DNA of 14,044 nucleotides, taken from assembly GCA_002887195.1 (NCBI GenBank), contig PJAB01001501.1, positions 1 through 14,044 of the forward strand. Reading direction: 5' to 3'. This DNA is from Chrysochromulina parva (taxonomy: Eukaryota > Haptophyta > Prymnesiales > Chrysochromulinaceae). The notes beneath the pieces are model-generated. The model was not told the origin of the DNA. It made no database searches and worked only from the letters and a program-made list of their open reading frames with translations. This document shows, piece after piece, positions 1 to 6,955 of the stretch; the first letter of the stretch is position 1, and each line of letters starts with the position of its first letter. Both the position numbers and the translations under genes were made by a program.

Positions 1-1
1 G

Positions 2-437
2 CAGTCGACGATGGCCAGCGCGACGAGCAGCGCGAGCAGCGCGACCGCCATGCTCGCGAGCGTCACTGGGGTCTCGATCGCCGTGCTCACGGTCGTGACG
101 CCACCCACCGTCACGGACCTTGCATCATTGCCGCCACCGCCGCCTTCCTCGCACTCGCCATCGCCGCCCCCGCAAAGGCCGCCGGGCGCGCTGAACAGCG
201 CCGATGGCGACGCCATCACCATCCTCGTCATCGGCGTGCTCTCGGCGGTTGTTGGGCTGCTGTGCTGCCTGGCGATGGTCTGCTGGTGGACGAGGCGCAG
301 AGAAGTCGAGCTGCGGCGCAAAGACGTTAACAACTGGCTCAGCAACATGTCCGTGAGCACGGTCTCCGCAGGCAAGCTTCATAAGCAGCAGCCACACGCG
401 GGCGGCAGCGTCGCGGTGGCCGCGACCTCCATACCCA

Positions 438-469
<32 letters not shown>

Positions 470-874
470 AGTGGCGTCGTTACCGTGAGCATCGAGAAGA
501 GCGGTCGCTTCGTCCATCATCCCTCCGAAACGGAACGCTCGTCCCGCCCAGACGGTACGATCGTGCATGAGCAGCCGTGGAGGTGCTCCTCTGCAAGCTC
601 CGCTCCCGACCTCTCCGTCGCTGCCGACTTTCATGACCACCACCTCGACGCAGGCAAGCACCAGCTGAGCGGTGATGAGCTTCGCAAGGAAGGGGACGAT
701 GGCGGGGGCGACGGCATGGGCTACGGCGGGGGCCGCGCTTCCACAGCAGGCGGCCGCGTCTCCGACAGCAGCAGCGGCGGCGCGTCGGGGAGCATGGAGG
801 CGCCCAACATGGCGCCCACGTGCAACGATCCCGACGCGCCGCGCTCGGCCGTGCCCGGCATGCTGCACATCTGA
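2..874 (+). CDS. Single-pass membrane protein, C-terminal part (5' end off the window)
   Basis: The frame is open to the left edge, and the first visible ATG (base 11) does not begin a convincing signal peptide, so this is probably the C-terminal part of a longer protein. Counting from that ATG: an Ala/Ser/Thr-rich stretch (1-30), a Pro/Ser linker (about 41-58, PPPPPSSHSPSPPPQRPP), one strong membrane segment (about 69-93) and an Arg-rich stop-transfer patch (TRRR, 94-97). A low-complexity tail of about 190 residues follows, with a ten-Gly run encoded at 440-469. This order (ectodomain, Pro-rich spacer, membrane segment, disordered cytoplasmic tail) is common in algal cell-surface proteins. 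The tail shows no kinase or other enzyme motif. Function is unknown. It stops at a TGA 274 bases before the next gene. The gene could instead start at base 11 as a small protein, but I think that less likely. Confidence 0.6.
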
Positions 875-1120
875 GATTCACATGCTGGGGCTCGGGGGGC
901 CCACTCGTCATGAGAGTCAACATGACTCATCCTAGAGAAGGCACGATCCATGCTGGGATCCATGGCGCATGGGCACGATCGCGAAACGCGGCTCAGAATA
1001 CGATGGTAAACTACGTGTGTTGGAGTGTTGGTGTCGTCCGAATGGTACGCTCAAGGTCGCTCACGTTGCCGGCACGAAGATAAAGATTCGGCAATCTCCG
1101 ATCATCGTGACGCAAAAAAA

Positions 1121-1135
1121 ACTAGGATTCCTAGT
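1121..1135. promoter_or_regulatory. 15-base palindrome just upstream of the CSP41 start
   Basis: ACTAGGATTCCTAGT is a perfect inverted repeat with 7-base arms around one central T. It ends 13 bases before the ATG at 1149 and follows a run of eight A. It could be a protein-binding site or a small hairpin in the 5' leader. The position is suggestive, but nothing else supports a role. The rest of 875-1148 has no gene. Confidence 0.3.
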
Positions 1136-1148
1136 ACAATCGCTTACA

Positions 1149-2252
1149 ATGGCTTTCTCCTTCGTCGCTGTTGCCCTGGCCTTCTCGCCGGCGAGCAACC
1201 GAGCGCCCGCGACGGGCCGCTCGATAGCGGTTCGCATGGCAGGGGACTCCTCGGTGCTCATCATCCAGAACAAGGGCGGTGGCCACGGCGAGATTGGCTA
1301 CCACCTCGCTCTGCAGCTGGCCAAGGACAAGGGCATGCCGGTCACAATCTTGCACGAAGGGCCGAACAAAGGCAAGCCGCCGCACAATGCGTACGGCGAC
1401 CTGGATGCCGCAGGCGTCACGGTCCACTGGTGCGATAACCTCGAGGACTCGGCGGCTTGCCTTGCGGCGCTCGGCGGCGCTCGCTTCACGGCAGTTGTGG
1501 ACAACTGGTCCAAGAGCCCTGAGCAGATCAAGCCGTACGCGGAGGCGGCCAAGGGCTGGGGCGTGACGAACTACGCGTACGTATCCTCGGCGGGCATGTA
1601 CACGCCCGCCAAGGGCGAGAAGGGCGCGATCGCTGAGACGTGCGCTGTCAAGAGCTCTGAGCAGCGACAAGCTGAGGAACTCATCGCCGCGATGGGCCTG
1701 CCATACTCCTACTTCCGGCCGCAGTACATCTACGGGCCGAAGCAGGGCAAGAGCTACCTGAGCTTCTTCTTCGACCGGCTCACGCGCGGCCGGCCGGTGC
1801 CCGTGCCTAATGACGGCAAGCAGAGCGTCACGATGACGCATGCGGCTGACAACGCCGCGATGATCGCCGCGGCGATCGGCAACGAGAAGGCAGTGGGAGA
1901 GGCGTTCAACTGCGCGACGACGCTGCTGATCACGTACGACGAGCTCGTCCGCAAGTGCGCGGGTGCGGCGGGCGTCGACTGCGAGATTGCATACTACGAC
2001 CCCAAAGGCTTCGTCAAGCCGAGCGACGATTTCAAGTTCGGCTTCCCTTTCCGAGACACCCCCTTTTTCGTCTCGGCTGAGAAGGCGAAGACGCTGCTCG
2101 GCTTCGAGCCCAAGCACGACATCGCCAAGGACATAGGCTGGTACTTTGAGAGCAACTACAAGGCGAGCGGCGCCATGGAGAAGGCCAAGAAGCTCAGCTT
2201 CGAGGATGACGACCTCGTGTTGACTGCGAAGCTCACCGCCGCGGCCAAGTGA
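1149..2252 (+). CDS. CSP41B: Plastid CSP41b-like RNA-binding protein (atypical SDR, NAD-epimerase fold)
   Basis: Matches the chloroplast stem-loop-binding protein family CSP41, closest to CSP41b, over its whole length (367 aa). CSP41 proteins bind and stabilise plastid mRNAs and rRNA precursors and associate with ribosomal particles and RNA polymerase. Visible: a Rossmann entry with glycine motif NKGGGHGEIG (41-50), VSSAGMY (145-151), FRPQYIYG (189-196), FFFDRLTRGRPVPVP (206-220), the HAADNAAM region (231-238), FNCATT (253-258), YYDPKGF (282-288) and a LLGFEP C-terminal block (316-321) ending in FEDDDLVL. The start is the ATG at 1149, not the in-frame ATG at 969. From 1149 the protein opens with a short hydrophobic stretch, then ALA-FSP (residues 9-13), then an Arg/Ser/Ala-rich segment up to SIAVRMA. 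That resembles the signal peptide, Phe junction and transit peptide of red-derived secondary plastids. The 60 extra residues from 969 have no counterpart in the family. It converges with U1-70K downstream. Confidence 0.9.
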   Translation: MAFSFVAVALAFSPASNRAPATGRSIAVRMAGDSSVLIIQNKGGGHGEIGYHLALQLAKDKGMPVTILHEGPNKGKPPHNAYGDLDAAGVTVHWCDNLEDSAACLAALGGARFTAVVDNWSKSPEQIKPYAEAAKGWGVTNYAYVSSAGMYTPAKGEKGAIAETCAVKSSEQRQAEELIAAMGLPYSYFRPQYIYGPKQGKSYLSFFFDRLTRGRPVPVPNDGKQSVTMTHAADNAAMIAAAIGNEKAVGEAFNCATTLLITYDELVRKCAGAAGVDCEIAYYDPKGFVKPSDDFKFGFPFRDTPFFVSAEKAKTLLGFEPKHDIAKDIGWYFESNYKASGAMEKAKKLSFEDDDLVLTAKLTAAAK

Positions 2253-2568
2253 GGGGACGACGCACCCATAGGCTCCTCTCGAAGGCTCCTCCCCCGCGAA
2301 GCCGCACGCGGAGCTAGGGGAGCTCAAGTGACGCGTCGGCCGTTGCGTGTCGTGCACCGCTCTCACCGCACGCGGCCACTGCGCCGCATTAGACCAGTGC
2401 ATGTTACGCGAGCGGGCGCGTGGAAAGCGGTGGCCGGTCCGCGGTCGAGTCGGTGGCCGAGGGCGGAGGCAATCATGACCGCTTCTTTTGAGCCCGACGT
2501 GACCGGAGATCGGGTTTGTCCGTTTCGTTCTTCGGTTTCGGTTTCGTTACTAAACAGTTAGGAGTTTT

Positions 2569-2587
2569 ACCCGGCGGGCCGCCGGGT
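2569..2587. repeat. GC-rich near-perfect palindrome
   Basis: ACCCGGCGG-G-CCGCCGGGT has two 9-base arms that are exact reverse complements around a single G. It lies 317 bases past the CSP41b stop and could form a strong hairpin in a 3' UTR or mark a convergent 3' end. It is the longest perfect palindrome I noticed in this spacer. Confidence 0.5.
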
Positions 2588-2700
2588 GCCGTCCGCTGTG
2601 GAGGCAGGACCAGGAGGGTCGAGGGACCGGACCGTTTGCGACGACGACGTACGTAGCGGCGGCGCGTCGCACCTCGCGATCGGACGTCCGTTAGCGCCAA

Positions 2701-2738
2701 CCTCGTCGCCCGCCACGGCGCCCTCGTCGCCCGCCACG
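2701..2738. repeat. Tandem repeat, 17-base identical units, 21-base period
   Basis: CCTCGTCGCCCGCCACG occurs at 2701-2717 and again at 2722-2738, separated by GCGC. A second small pair, GGCCGGCGAGCGT, lies nearby at 2801-2813 and 2826-2838 (25-base period). These are local duplications in non-coding DNA with no evident role. Confidence 0.6.
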
Positions 2739-2920
2739 TGAACTACATATGCACTCGCTCCCGCTCGCGGCTGCCCCGGCCTCGGTCGCAGCCGAGCTGA
2801 GGCCGGCGAGCGTGCCCGTGTGGAAGGCCGGCGAGCGTCCCCCGTGACAACTTGCGGCCGTGCTGCACTTCTCTGCCCGCAATACAGGGGCGGGCGGCGT
2901 GTGGCTGCACGCTGCCACTG

Positions 2921-2990
2921 CTCGAGGATCTGGCTATCGCCAACAAATTAGGCCTTGGACGGGCGGTCTTACTCGAGGATCTGGCCATCG
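2921..2990. repeat. 19-base duplication of the U1-70K C-terminal codons
   Basis: CTCGAGGATCTGGCTATCG (2921-2939) matches CTCGAGGATCTGGCCATCG (2972-2990) at 18 of 19 positions, 51 bases apart. On the minus strand the second copy encodes the last residues of U1-70K (DDGQILE). The first copy lies beyond the stop, where its minus-strand reading contains TAG. It looks like a local duplication of the gene's 3' end. Confidence 0.5.
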
Positions 2991-4408
2991 TCTAGGCTCG
3001 CTTTGGCGGCGCTGTCAGCCGGCTCGCCGCCGCTGCCTACTGGCGCGCCGCCGCTGCCTCGCCGCTCGCGCTCCTCATCGCGCCTCCGGTCCCGTGTCGC
3101 GTAGTCACCGCCGCGGTCGCCGCCGCGGTCGCCGCCGCGGTCGCCAGCGCGCTCTCCGCCGCGGTCGCCAGCGCGGTCATAGTAGTCATCATCGCGCCGA
3201 TGTTCGCGTCGATCGTCGCCACGGTCGTACCCGCGATCATCTTCTCGCCGCCGATCGTATGAGTAATCGTCGCGCCGACGGCGCTCGAAGTCGTCGCCAC
3301 CACGGCGCGTGTCCCGGTCACGTTCTCGGTCGCGGTCGCCGCCACCATAGCTGGAGCCACCATACCCAGCGCCGCCGTAGCCGCCGCCGCGGTCGCCGCC
3401 GTAGCCGCCGCCGCGGTCGCCGCCGTAGCCGCCGCGGTCGCCGCCACCGTAGCCGCGGTCGCCGCCGCCGTAGCCGCCGCCGCCGTAGCCGCCGCCGCGG
3501 TCGCCGCCGCCGTAGCCGCCGCCGCGGTCGCCGCCGTAGCCGCCGCCGTAGCTGCCTCGGTCGCCGGCGCGGTCGCGCTCGCCGCCGCTGCCTCTGCGGT
3601 CATCGGATTCGGATTTTGTGCTCCAGCTGAAGGTGGTCGCCGCAGTGCCCGAGGGCGCGCCGCCGCCGACAGCATAGCTAGGGCGCTCCGTTGGGCGATC
3701 CGCAGGGCGTGCCGACGCCGCGGCGGATGGCGCGGCGACTGTGGCAGCGCCGCTCGTACTGGCCGCAGCACGGCCCGATGCTTGGACAGCCTGGCCCTTG
3801 CCACCGGCGCGCGTCGAGCCGAGGCCACCGCCGAGCCGGCGCGGCCGCCAGTTGCGCACCGTCCGGCCGCGCTCGACGTCGACGAGCACGCGCCGGCCGT
3901 CTATCTTCTTCGCGTCGCCTTGCTTGTACGCGACCTTCATGTCGCGCTCGTGCTCATACTCGATGAAGCTGTAGCCGCGCGACTTGCCTGTGGCCGTGTC
4001 CTTGACGATCTGGACCGACTTGATCGGGCCGAACTGCTCAAACTCCTTGCGCAGCGTCGCCTCCGTTGTCGAGTGGTCCATGCGTGCTACGAAGATGGTC
4101 TTGTACGGGTCCGCCGACTTGCCTTCTACAATGGCCGACGGGTCGTACGCGGCGATGAGCGGCTCGAGTCGCGCCTTGGCCGCAGCGGCCTTAGCCTCGC
4201 GCCTCCGGGCGCGCCGCTGCTCGATAGTTTCGACGGGCTGCGCAGGCGGTGTCTCCGCCGGGTCCTCAAACTGGTCGACATGCTGCGCAAAGCCCGTGTA
4301 CGGCGGCATCTTGCGCTTCTCGAGCGGCGGCTTGTAGTCGATTGGGACGCGCGGCGCAAAGAGCGCAAGGATGGAGGGCGGCAGCGCATGCGCGACAGCC
4401 GATGACAT
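2969..4408 (-). CDS. SNRNP70: U1 small nuclear ribonucleoprotein 70 kDa (U1-70K)
   Basis: Core protein of the U1 snRNP that binds U1 snRNA stem-loop I and helps 5' splice-site recognition in the nucleus. The N-terminal block has the family signature: LPPSILALFAPR (9-20), PPLEKRKMPPYTG (27-39) and DQFEDP (45-50). An Arg/Glu/Ala-rich helix follows (62-82). The RRM spans about 103-180, with RNP2 at TIFVARM (104-110) and RNP1 at RGYSFIEY (144-151), then VERGRTVRNWRPRRLGGGLG (178-197). The start is the ATG at 4408, which gives 479 aa; the longer open frame upstream begins with GTG and its extra residues do not fit. After a linker (200-285) comes a Gly/Tyr/Asp/Arg repeat region (about 285-357), then an RD/RE/DR-rich tail (358-450). 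The tail has almost no RS or SR dipeptides, unlike the animal and plant proteins. It is divergent from the TIM21-like gene, with 394 bases between the two starts. Confidence 0.95.
   Translation of the reverse strand: MSSAVAHALPPSILALFAPRVPIDYKPPLEKRKMPPYTGFAQHVDQFEDPAETPPAQPVETIEQRRARRREAKAAAAKARLEPLIAAYDPSAIVEGKSADPYKTIFVARMDHSTTEATLRKEFEQFGPIKSVQIVKDTATGKSRGYSFIEYEHERDMKVAYKQGDAKKIDGRRVLVDVERGRTVRNWRPRRLGGGLGSTRAGGKGQAVQASGRAAASTSGAATVAAPSAAASARPADRPTERPSYAVGGGAPSGTAATTFSWSTKSESDDRRGSGGERDRAGDRGSYGGGYGGDRGGGYGGGDRGGGYGGGGYGGGDRGYGGGDRGGYGGDRGGGYGGDRGGGYGGAGYGGSSYGGGDRDRERDRDTRRGGDDFERRRRDDYSYDRRREDDRGYDRGDDRREHRRDDDYYDRAGDRGGERAGDRGGDRGGDRGGDYATRDRRRDEERERRGSGGAPVGSGGEPADSAAKASLDDGQILE
3384..3562 (-). 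repeat. In-gene GGY/DRGG repeats of U1-70K
   Basis: This stretch codes for about 60 residues of near-tandem units such as GGGDRGGGYGG and GGDRGGGYGG. On the plus strand it reads as repeated TAGCCGCCGCCGCGGTCGCC-like units with irregular spacing. It is a low-complexity coding repeat, prone to slippage, so its length may vary between strains or be misassembled. Confidence 0.75.
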
Positions 4409-4802
4409 CGCTTCCGGGCGAGCAGGCACGCACAAGCAGTCTTCCGAGCGCCTGAGAAGGACGATGCGTGGAGCGTGTCGTGAGCAACGTAGCCGATATG
4501 GGAAGCGTGGGTTAGTGGTCGCAGCAGCACTCAGCAGGCTGGGTGGGGGCAGGCAGCAGTAGGCTGTTCGCTGTGGCAGCCGGGCACGCGCGGGCGAGAG
4601 CACGCACGAGAAGCACGACGCTGCGAAGAGTGTGAAGTGCCTGTTCGAAACTTGATGCGAAGCTGCGAAGATAAAATCGACGTCACGTGGCACTCTTGTA
4701 GTTAGCGTGGCAATCGCTGGTACATGTAAAAGTTTCCTCTCTGACGCTTGATTGCGCCTTTCGGGTTCCTCGTGGCTACAGCAAGCCTCGGAAGCCACGA
4801 AG
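4409..4802. promoter_or_regulatory. Shared upstream region of the divergent U1-70K and TIM21-like genes
   Basis: The 394 bases between the two ATGs hold no supported gene and must contain both promoters and 5' UTRs. Open frames crossing it begin with GTG or TTG and give compositionally biased peptides. The only motif that stands out is the composite palindrome at 4679-4689, listed separately. An AT-rich ATAAAA lies just before it at 4671-4676. Confidence 0.5.
4679..4689. promoter_or_regulatory. Overlapping CRE-like and G-box/E-box motif (GACGTCACGTG)
   Basis: GACGTCA (4679-4685), a CRE/bZIP-type half, overlaps CACGTG (4684-4689), the palindromic core bound by many bHLH and bZIP factors. It is 114 bases before the TIM21 ATG and 271 before the U1-70K ATG, and follows an ATAAAA. 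Motifs this short arise by chance in GC-rich DNA, so function is a guess from position. Confidence 0.35.
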
Positions 4803-5666
4803 ATGCGACTCTTTCGGACGCAAGCAGCTTCGCGCGCGCTGCTCGCCACGCGCTCGCCGTCGGCGCTCGCACGTCGACCCACACTGCTTTCGTGCGCTCG
4901 TCACTTATGTAAACCACCGACCGAGTCCAAGGCGGCCGCGGCTGCCAACGACAAAGCTGCCGAGGCTGCCGGCACTGCTGCCACGCCTCCGCCTCCGCCG
5001 CTGAACGATGAGCTCGCCACCACCCAGGAGGCCGAGGGCTCCGGTGGTGGCGGGCTCGCGATTCAGGATCATGAGGGCGCGAACCTGCCGCCGCTCGCCT
5101 TTGAGCCGGGCGTCGCCGGTGCTGCGCAGAAGGGCGTGTCCGCAATCGTGATCGCGTTTGGCGCAGTCGCGTTTGGCGCGTGCGCCTGGGGCATCTCGCT
5201 CGCACTCTTCCCGGGTGCCTCGTCCACGCAGACCATCTACAGCGAGGCCTTTGAGAAGGTCAAGGTCGACCCGCTGATCGCCAACGGGCTAGGCTCACCA
5301 CTGCGTGCGCATGGCATCGACCATGGCGGCGCCCGCGGCCGGCGCAACGAGATGGAGCGCTGGGACGACACCGAGGCCGGCCAGGATATCACGATCGTGC
5401 GCTTTGCCGTCTCGGGCCCCCAGGGCGCCGGCGCCGTGCTCGTGCAGGTGCCGCGACCGCGGCGTCGCGGCGAGTTCAAGTACATCATCTTCGAAAACCT
5501 GACCTGCCCCGCCTTCAAGCGGCGTCAGCTCGTGCACGTGCTCGACACGCGCGCCGACGAGGCGGCCGCGTACGAGGCCGAGGCGGCCGCTGCCCGAGCG
5601 GCCTCCGTGGCAGCCGCGGCGGCCAAGGCCGCGAGAGAAGCGCCGGCGGCAGCGCCAGCGGCGTGA
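4803..5666 (+). CDS. TIM21: TIM21-like mitochondrial inner-membrane import protein
   Basis: TIM21 is a subunit of the TIM23 presequence translocase. It is anchored in the inner membrane with a C-terminal domain facing the intermembrane space, where it contacts the TOM complex. The protein from ATG 4803 (287 aa) starts with an Arg/Ser/Ala-rich, acid-free presequence (1-36: RTQ, SRALLATRSPSALARR). A disordered Ala/Pro linker follows (40-100). The membrane helix is at about 112-136 (SAIVIAFGAVAFGACAWGIS). The TIM21 core then reads QTIYSEAFEKVKVDPLIANG (143-162), LGSPLRAHG (163-171), GRRNEMERW (179-187), ITIVRFAVSGPQGAGAVLVQ (196-215) and FKYIIFENL (225-233). The tail (about 252-287) is almost pure Ala/Glu/Arg, probably helical, and is absent from the yeast and animal forms I know. 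The frame is also open to a TTG at 4752, which I reject because 4803 is the first ATG. Its stop is only 179 bases from the next ATG. Confidence 0.85.
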   Translation: MRLFRTQAASRALLATRSPSALARRPTLLSCARHLCKPPTESKAAAAANDKAAEAAGTAATPPPPPLNDELATTQEAEGSGGGGLAIQDHEGANLPPLAFEPGVAGAAQKGVSAIVIAFGAVAFGACAWGISLALFPGASSTQTIYSEAFEKVKVDPLIANGLGSPLRAHGIDHGGARGRRNEMERWDDTEAGQDITIVRFAVSGPQGAGAVLVQVPRPRRRGEFKYIIFENLTCPAFKRRQLVHVLDTRADEAAAYEAEAAAARAASVAAAAAKAAREAPAAAPAA

Positions 5667-5845
5667 AATAACCTTCTCGTCGGAGGGGCCTCAAGTTTCT
5701 GAGAGAAGTCCTCAGTTGCGGGTTTATCTGTGGTTTGTGATGACGTGTGGGCGTTCCAAACTCGAAAATCTCGCATGGCTTGACTTGAATAGTCTTGACG
5801 AGATGCCGTCGGAAGCCTTCGGACGCGACGAGGAAGCTCGTGAGT

Positions 5846-6646
5846 ATGGCCCAGCTGCCCATCGCCTTCGGTGGCCCACCAAATGCTCGTGGCCTGGCCG
5901 TATTGTGCGGTTGGGGAGGCTCGACTCTCAAAAATGTCTGCAAGTACGCGAGCGTGTGGCACAAGCTCGGCTGGCGCACGGCGACTGCGGCCATGTCCAT
6001 CGACATGACCTTCTTTCCCGGCTCATGGACGCCCGCCAATGAGGTGGCGCGCACTCTTGCGAAGGAGTGCCGCTTGCATCGGGAGCGCCATGGACCCGAC
6101 GCATTGATCGCGTCTCATGCGCTTAGCAATGGTGGTGTCATGCTGATGCTCTCTGTACTCGAGGAGGCGTCTTCGGACGAGCCCGTCCGCTTTGACGGCG
6201 CAGTATACGACAGCGCACCGTCATCGAAGCATCTTCCCCTGCCCATGGGGGCACCATTGATCATCATCTCTGCTGGCTTGCCAGCTGCGGAGACGGCCAA
6301 GTCGCTTGCTTTACATGTCCCCTACTGCTTGTTCACGTCTTTGTTGTTTCCGATTCGCACACCGCCACCCCCGATTGGCCTGTTCCCGAAGCTCTTCGGC
6401 ATCGAAACGAACCCTCCACGACCCGAGCTCTTCATCTACGGCGAGGAGGACCGGCTCATTCCGCCGGACCAGGTGGAGGCCTTCATCAGTCTGCGCGTGG
6501 CTCAGGGAAGTGCGGTGCAGACTAGCGGACGCCTCGCCTGCTCTCCGCACGTGAGCCATCTGAGGTCGTACCCTGAAGTGTACGAGAAGGCCTTGGCCAG
6601 CTTTGCTGCCTCCCTCGAAAACCCTCGCCCAGTCTCCAGGTTATGA
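5846..6646 (+). CDS. TMEM53: TMEM53/DUF829 family alpha/beta-hydrolase-like protein
   Basis: Resembles the TMEM53/DUF829 family, an alpha/beta-hydrolase-like group that includes the nuclear-envelope protein TMEM53; enzymatic activity is not firmly established for it. Length is 266 aa, close to the family's. Signatures: LAVLCGWGGSTLKNVCKYAS (17-36), the strand and turn LGWRTATAAMSIDMTFFP (41-58), a nucleophile-elbow-like HALSNGG (91-97, Ser94), FDGAVYDSAPS (117-127), LFIYGEEDRLIPPDQVEAF (195-213) and SPHVSHLRSYPEVYEKAL (233-250). Ser94, Asp202 and His235 or His238 are placed like a Ser-Asp-His triad. A moderately hydrophobic stretch (about 135-185) may be membrane-associated, but no clear membrane helix or targeting peptide is present. 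The ATG at 5846 has A at -3 and G at +4. The frame stays open upstream only to a TTG at 5795. It follows TIM21 closely and converges with the FkbM gene. Confidence 0.8.
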   Translation: MAQLPIAFGGPPNARGLAVLCGWGGSTLKNVCKYASVWHKLGWRTATAAMSIDMTFFPGSWTPANEVARTLAKECRLHRERHGPDALIASHALSNGGVMLMLSVLEEASSDEPVRFDGAVYDSAPSSKHLPLPMGAPLIIISAGLPAAETAKSLALHVPYCLFTSLLFPIRTPPPPIGLFPKLFGIETNPPRPELFIYGEEDRLIPPDQVEAFISLRVAQGSAVQTSGRLACSPHVSHLRSYPEVYEKALASFAASLENPRPVSRL

Positions 6647-6955
6647 GTGTCGCATGTGGGGTGCTCCCTGGAGGAGAAGAGGCGCGGCGACTCGGGCGTC
6701 GGCGGGACGTTCCGCGCATTGGGCGGCGGGACGGGGAGCAGAAGGGGAGAGACTGGCGAGCCAAAAATACGTATAACATAAACCCCCATGTTCAACTCGT
6801 AGTGCGACTATCGGCGCCGTGTTGCGTGTACGTTGCCTAAATTCAAAATTGCAGCCGCCGCACGTGCGCATTGCGCATGGCCGCCGTGCGCCGCCGTTTC
6901 GTTGCGCGGCGTCATCCGTCACTCATAATCAGAGCAATAAAAACATAATCACGGT
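6647..6955. other. Gene-free spacer between convergent TMEM53-like and FkbM genes
   Basis: These 309 bases hold the 3' ends of two convergent genes. An AATAAA at 6936-6941 is on the plus strand, 290 bases after the TMEM53-like stop, and could be a polyadenylation signal. Algae in this group do not always use that motif. I see no RNA gene or repeat here. Confidence 0.5.

Larger units (their letters stand above)
2253..2968. other. Gene-free spacer between convergent genes, with small repeats
   Basis: No supported gene lies between the CSP41b stop and the U1-70K stop. It presumably holds the 3' UTRs of both convergent genes. The short open frames here have no recognisable content. Small repeats are listed separately: a palindrome at 2569-2587, a 17-base repeat at 2701/2722, a 13-base repeat at 2801/2826 and a 19-base near-repeat at 2921/2972. 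Confidence 0.6.

Noticed and set aside
969..1148. N-terminal extension of CSP41b from the ATG at 969
   Set aside because: The extra 60 residues have no counterpart in the family and would mask the targeting peptide that begins at 1149.
1131..2402. 423-codon open frame on the minus strand across CSP41b
   Set aside because: Antisense shadow of a well-supported gene; the sequence is Arg/Val-rich with no motif.
3384..3562. CRISPR-like spaced repeat
   Set aside because: The repeats are in-frame GGY/DRGG codons of U1-70K with irregular spacing and no unique spacers; the genome is eukaryotic.
3037..3828. Ala/Thr-rich and Arg-rich open frames over the U1-70K tail
   Set aside because: Shifted readings of the Gly/Tyr/Arg repeat; the real frame is fixed by the RRM and N-terminal signature.
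4640..4660. TGTTCGAAACTTG, resembling a tRNA T-arm
   Set aside because: The T-stem does not pair and no acceptor or anticodon arm can be fitted around it.
5838..5850. GTGAGT next to the TMEM53-like ATG, resembling a 5' splice site
   Set aside because: The downstream sequence is the conserved start of the protein in an uninterrupted frame, so it cannot be intron; likely coincidence.
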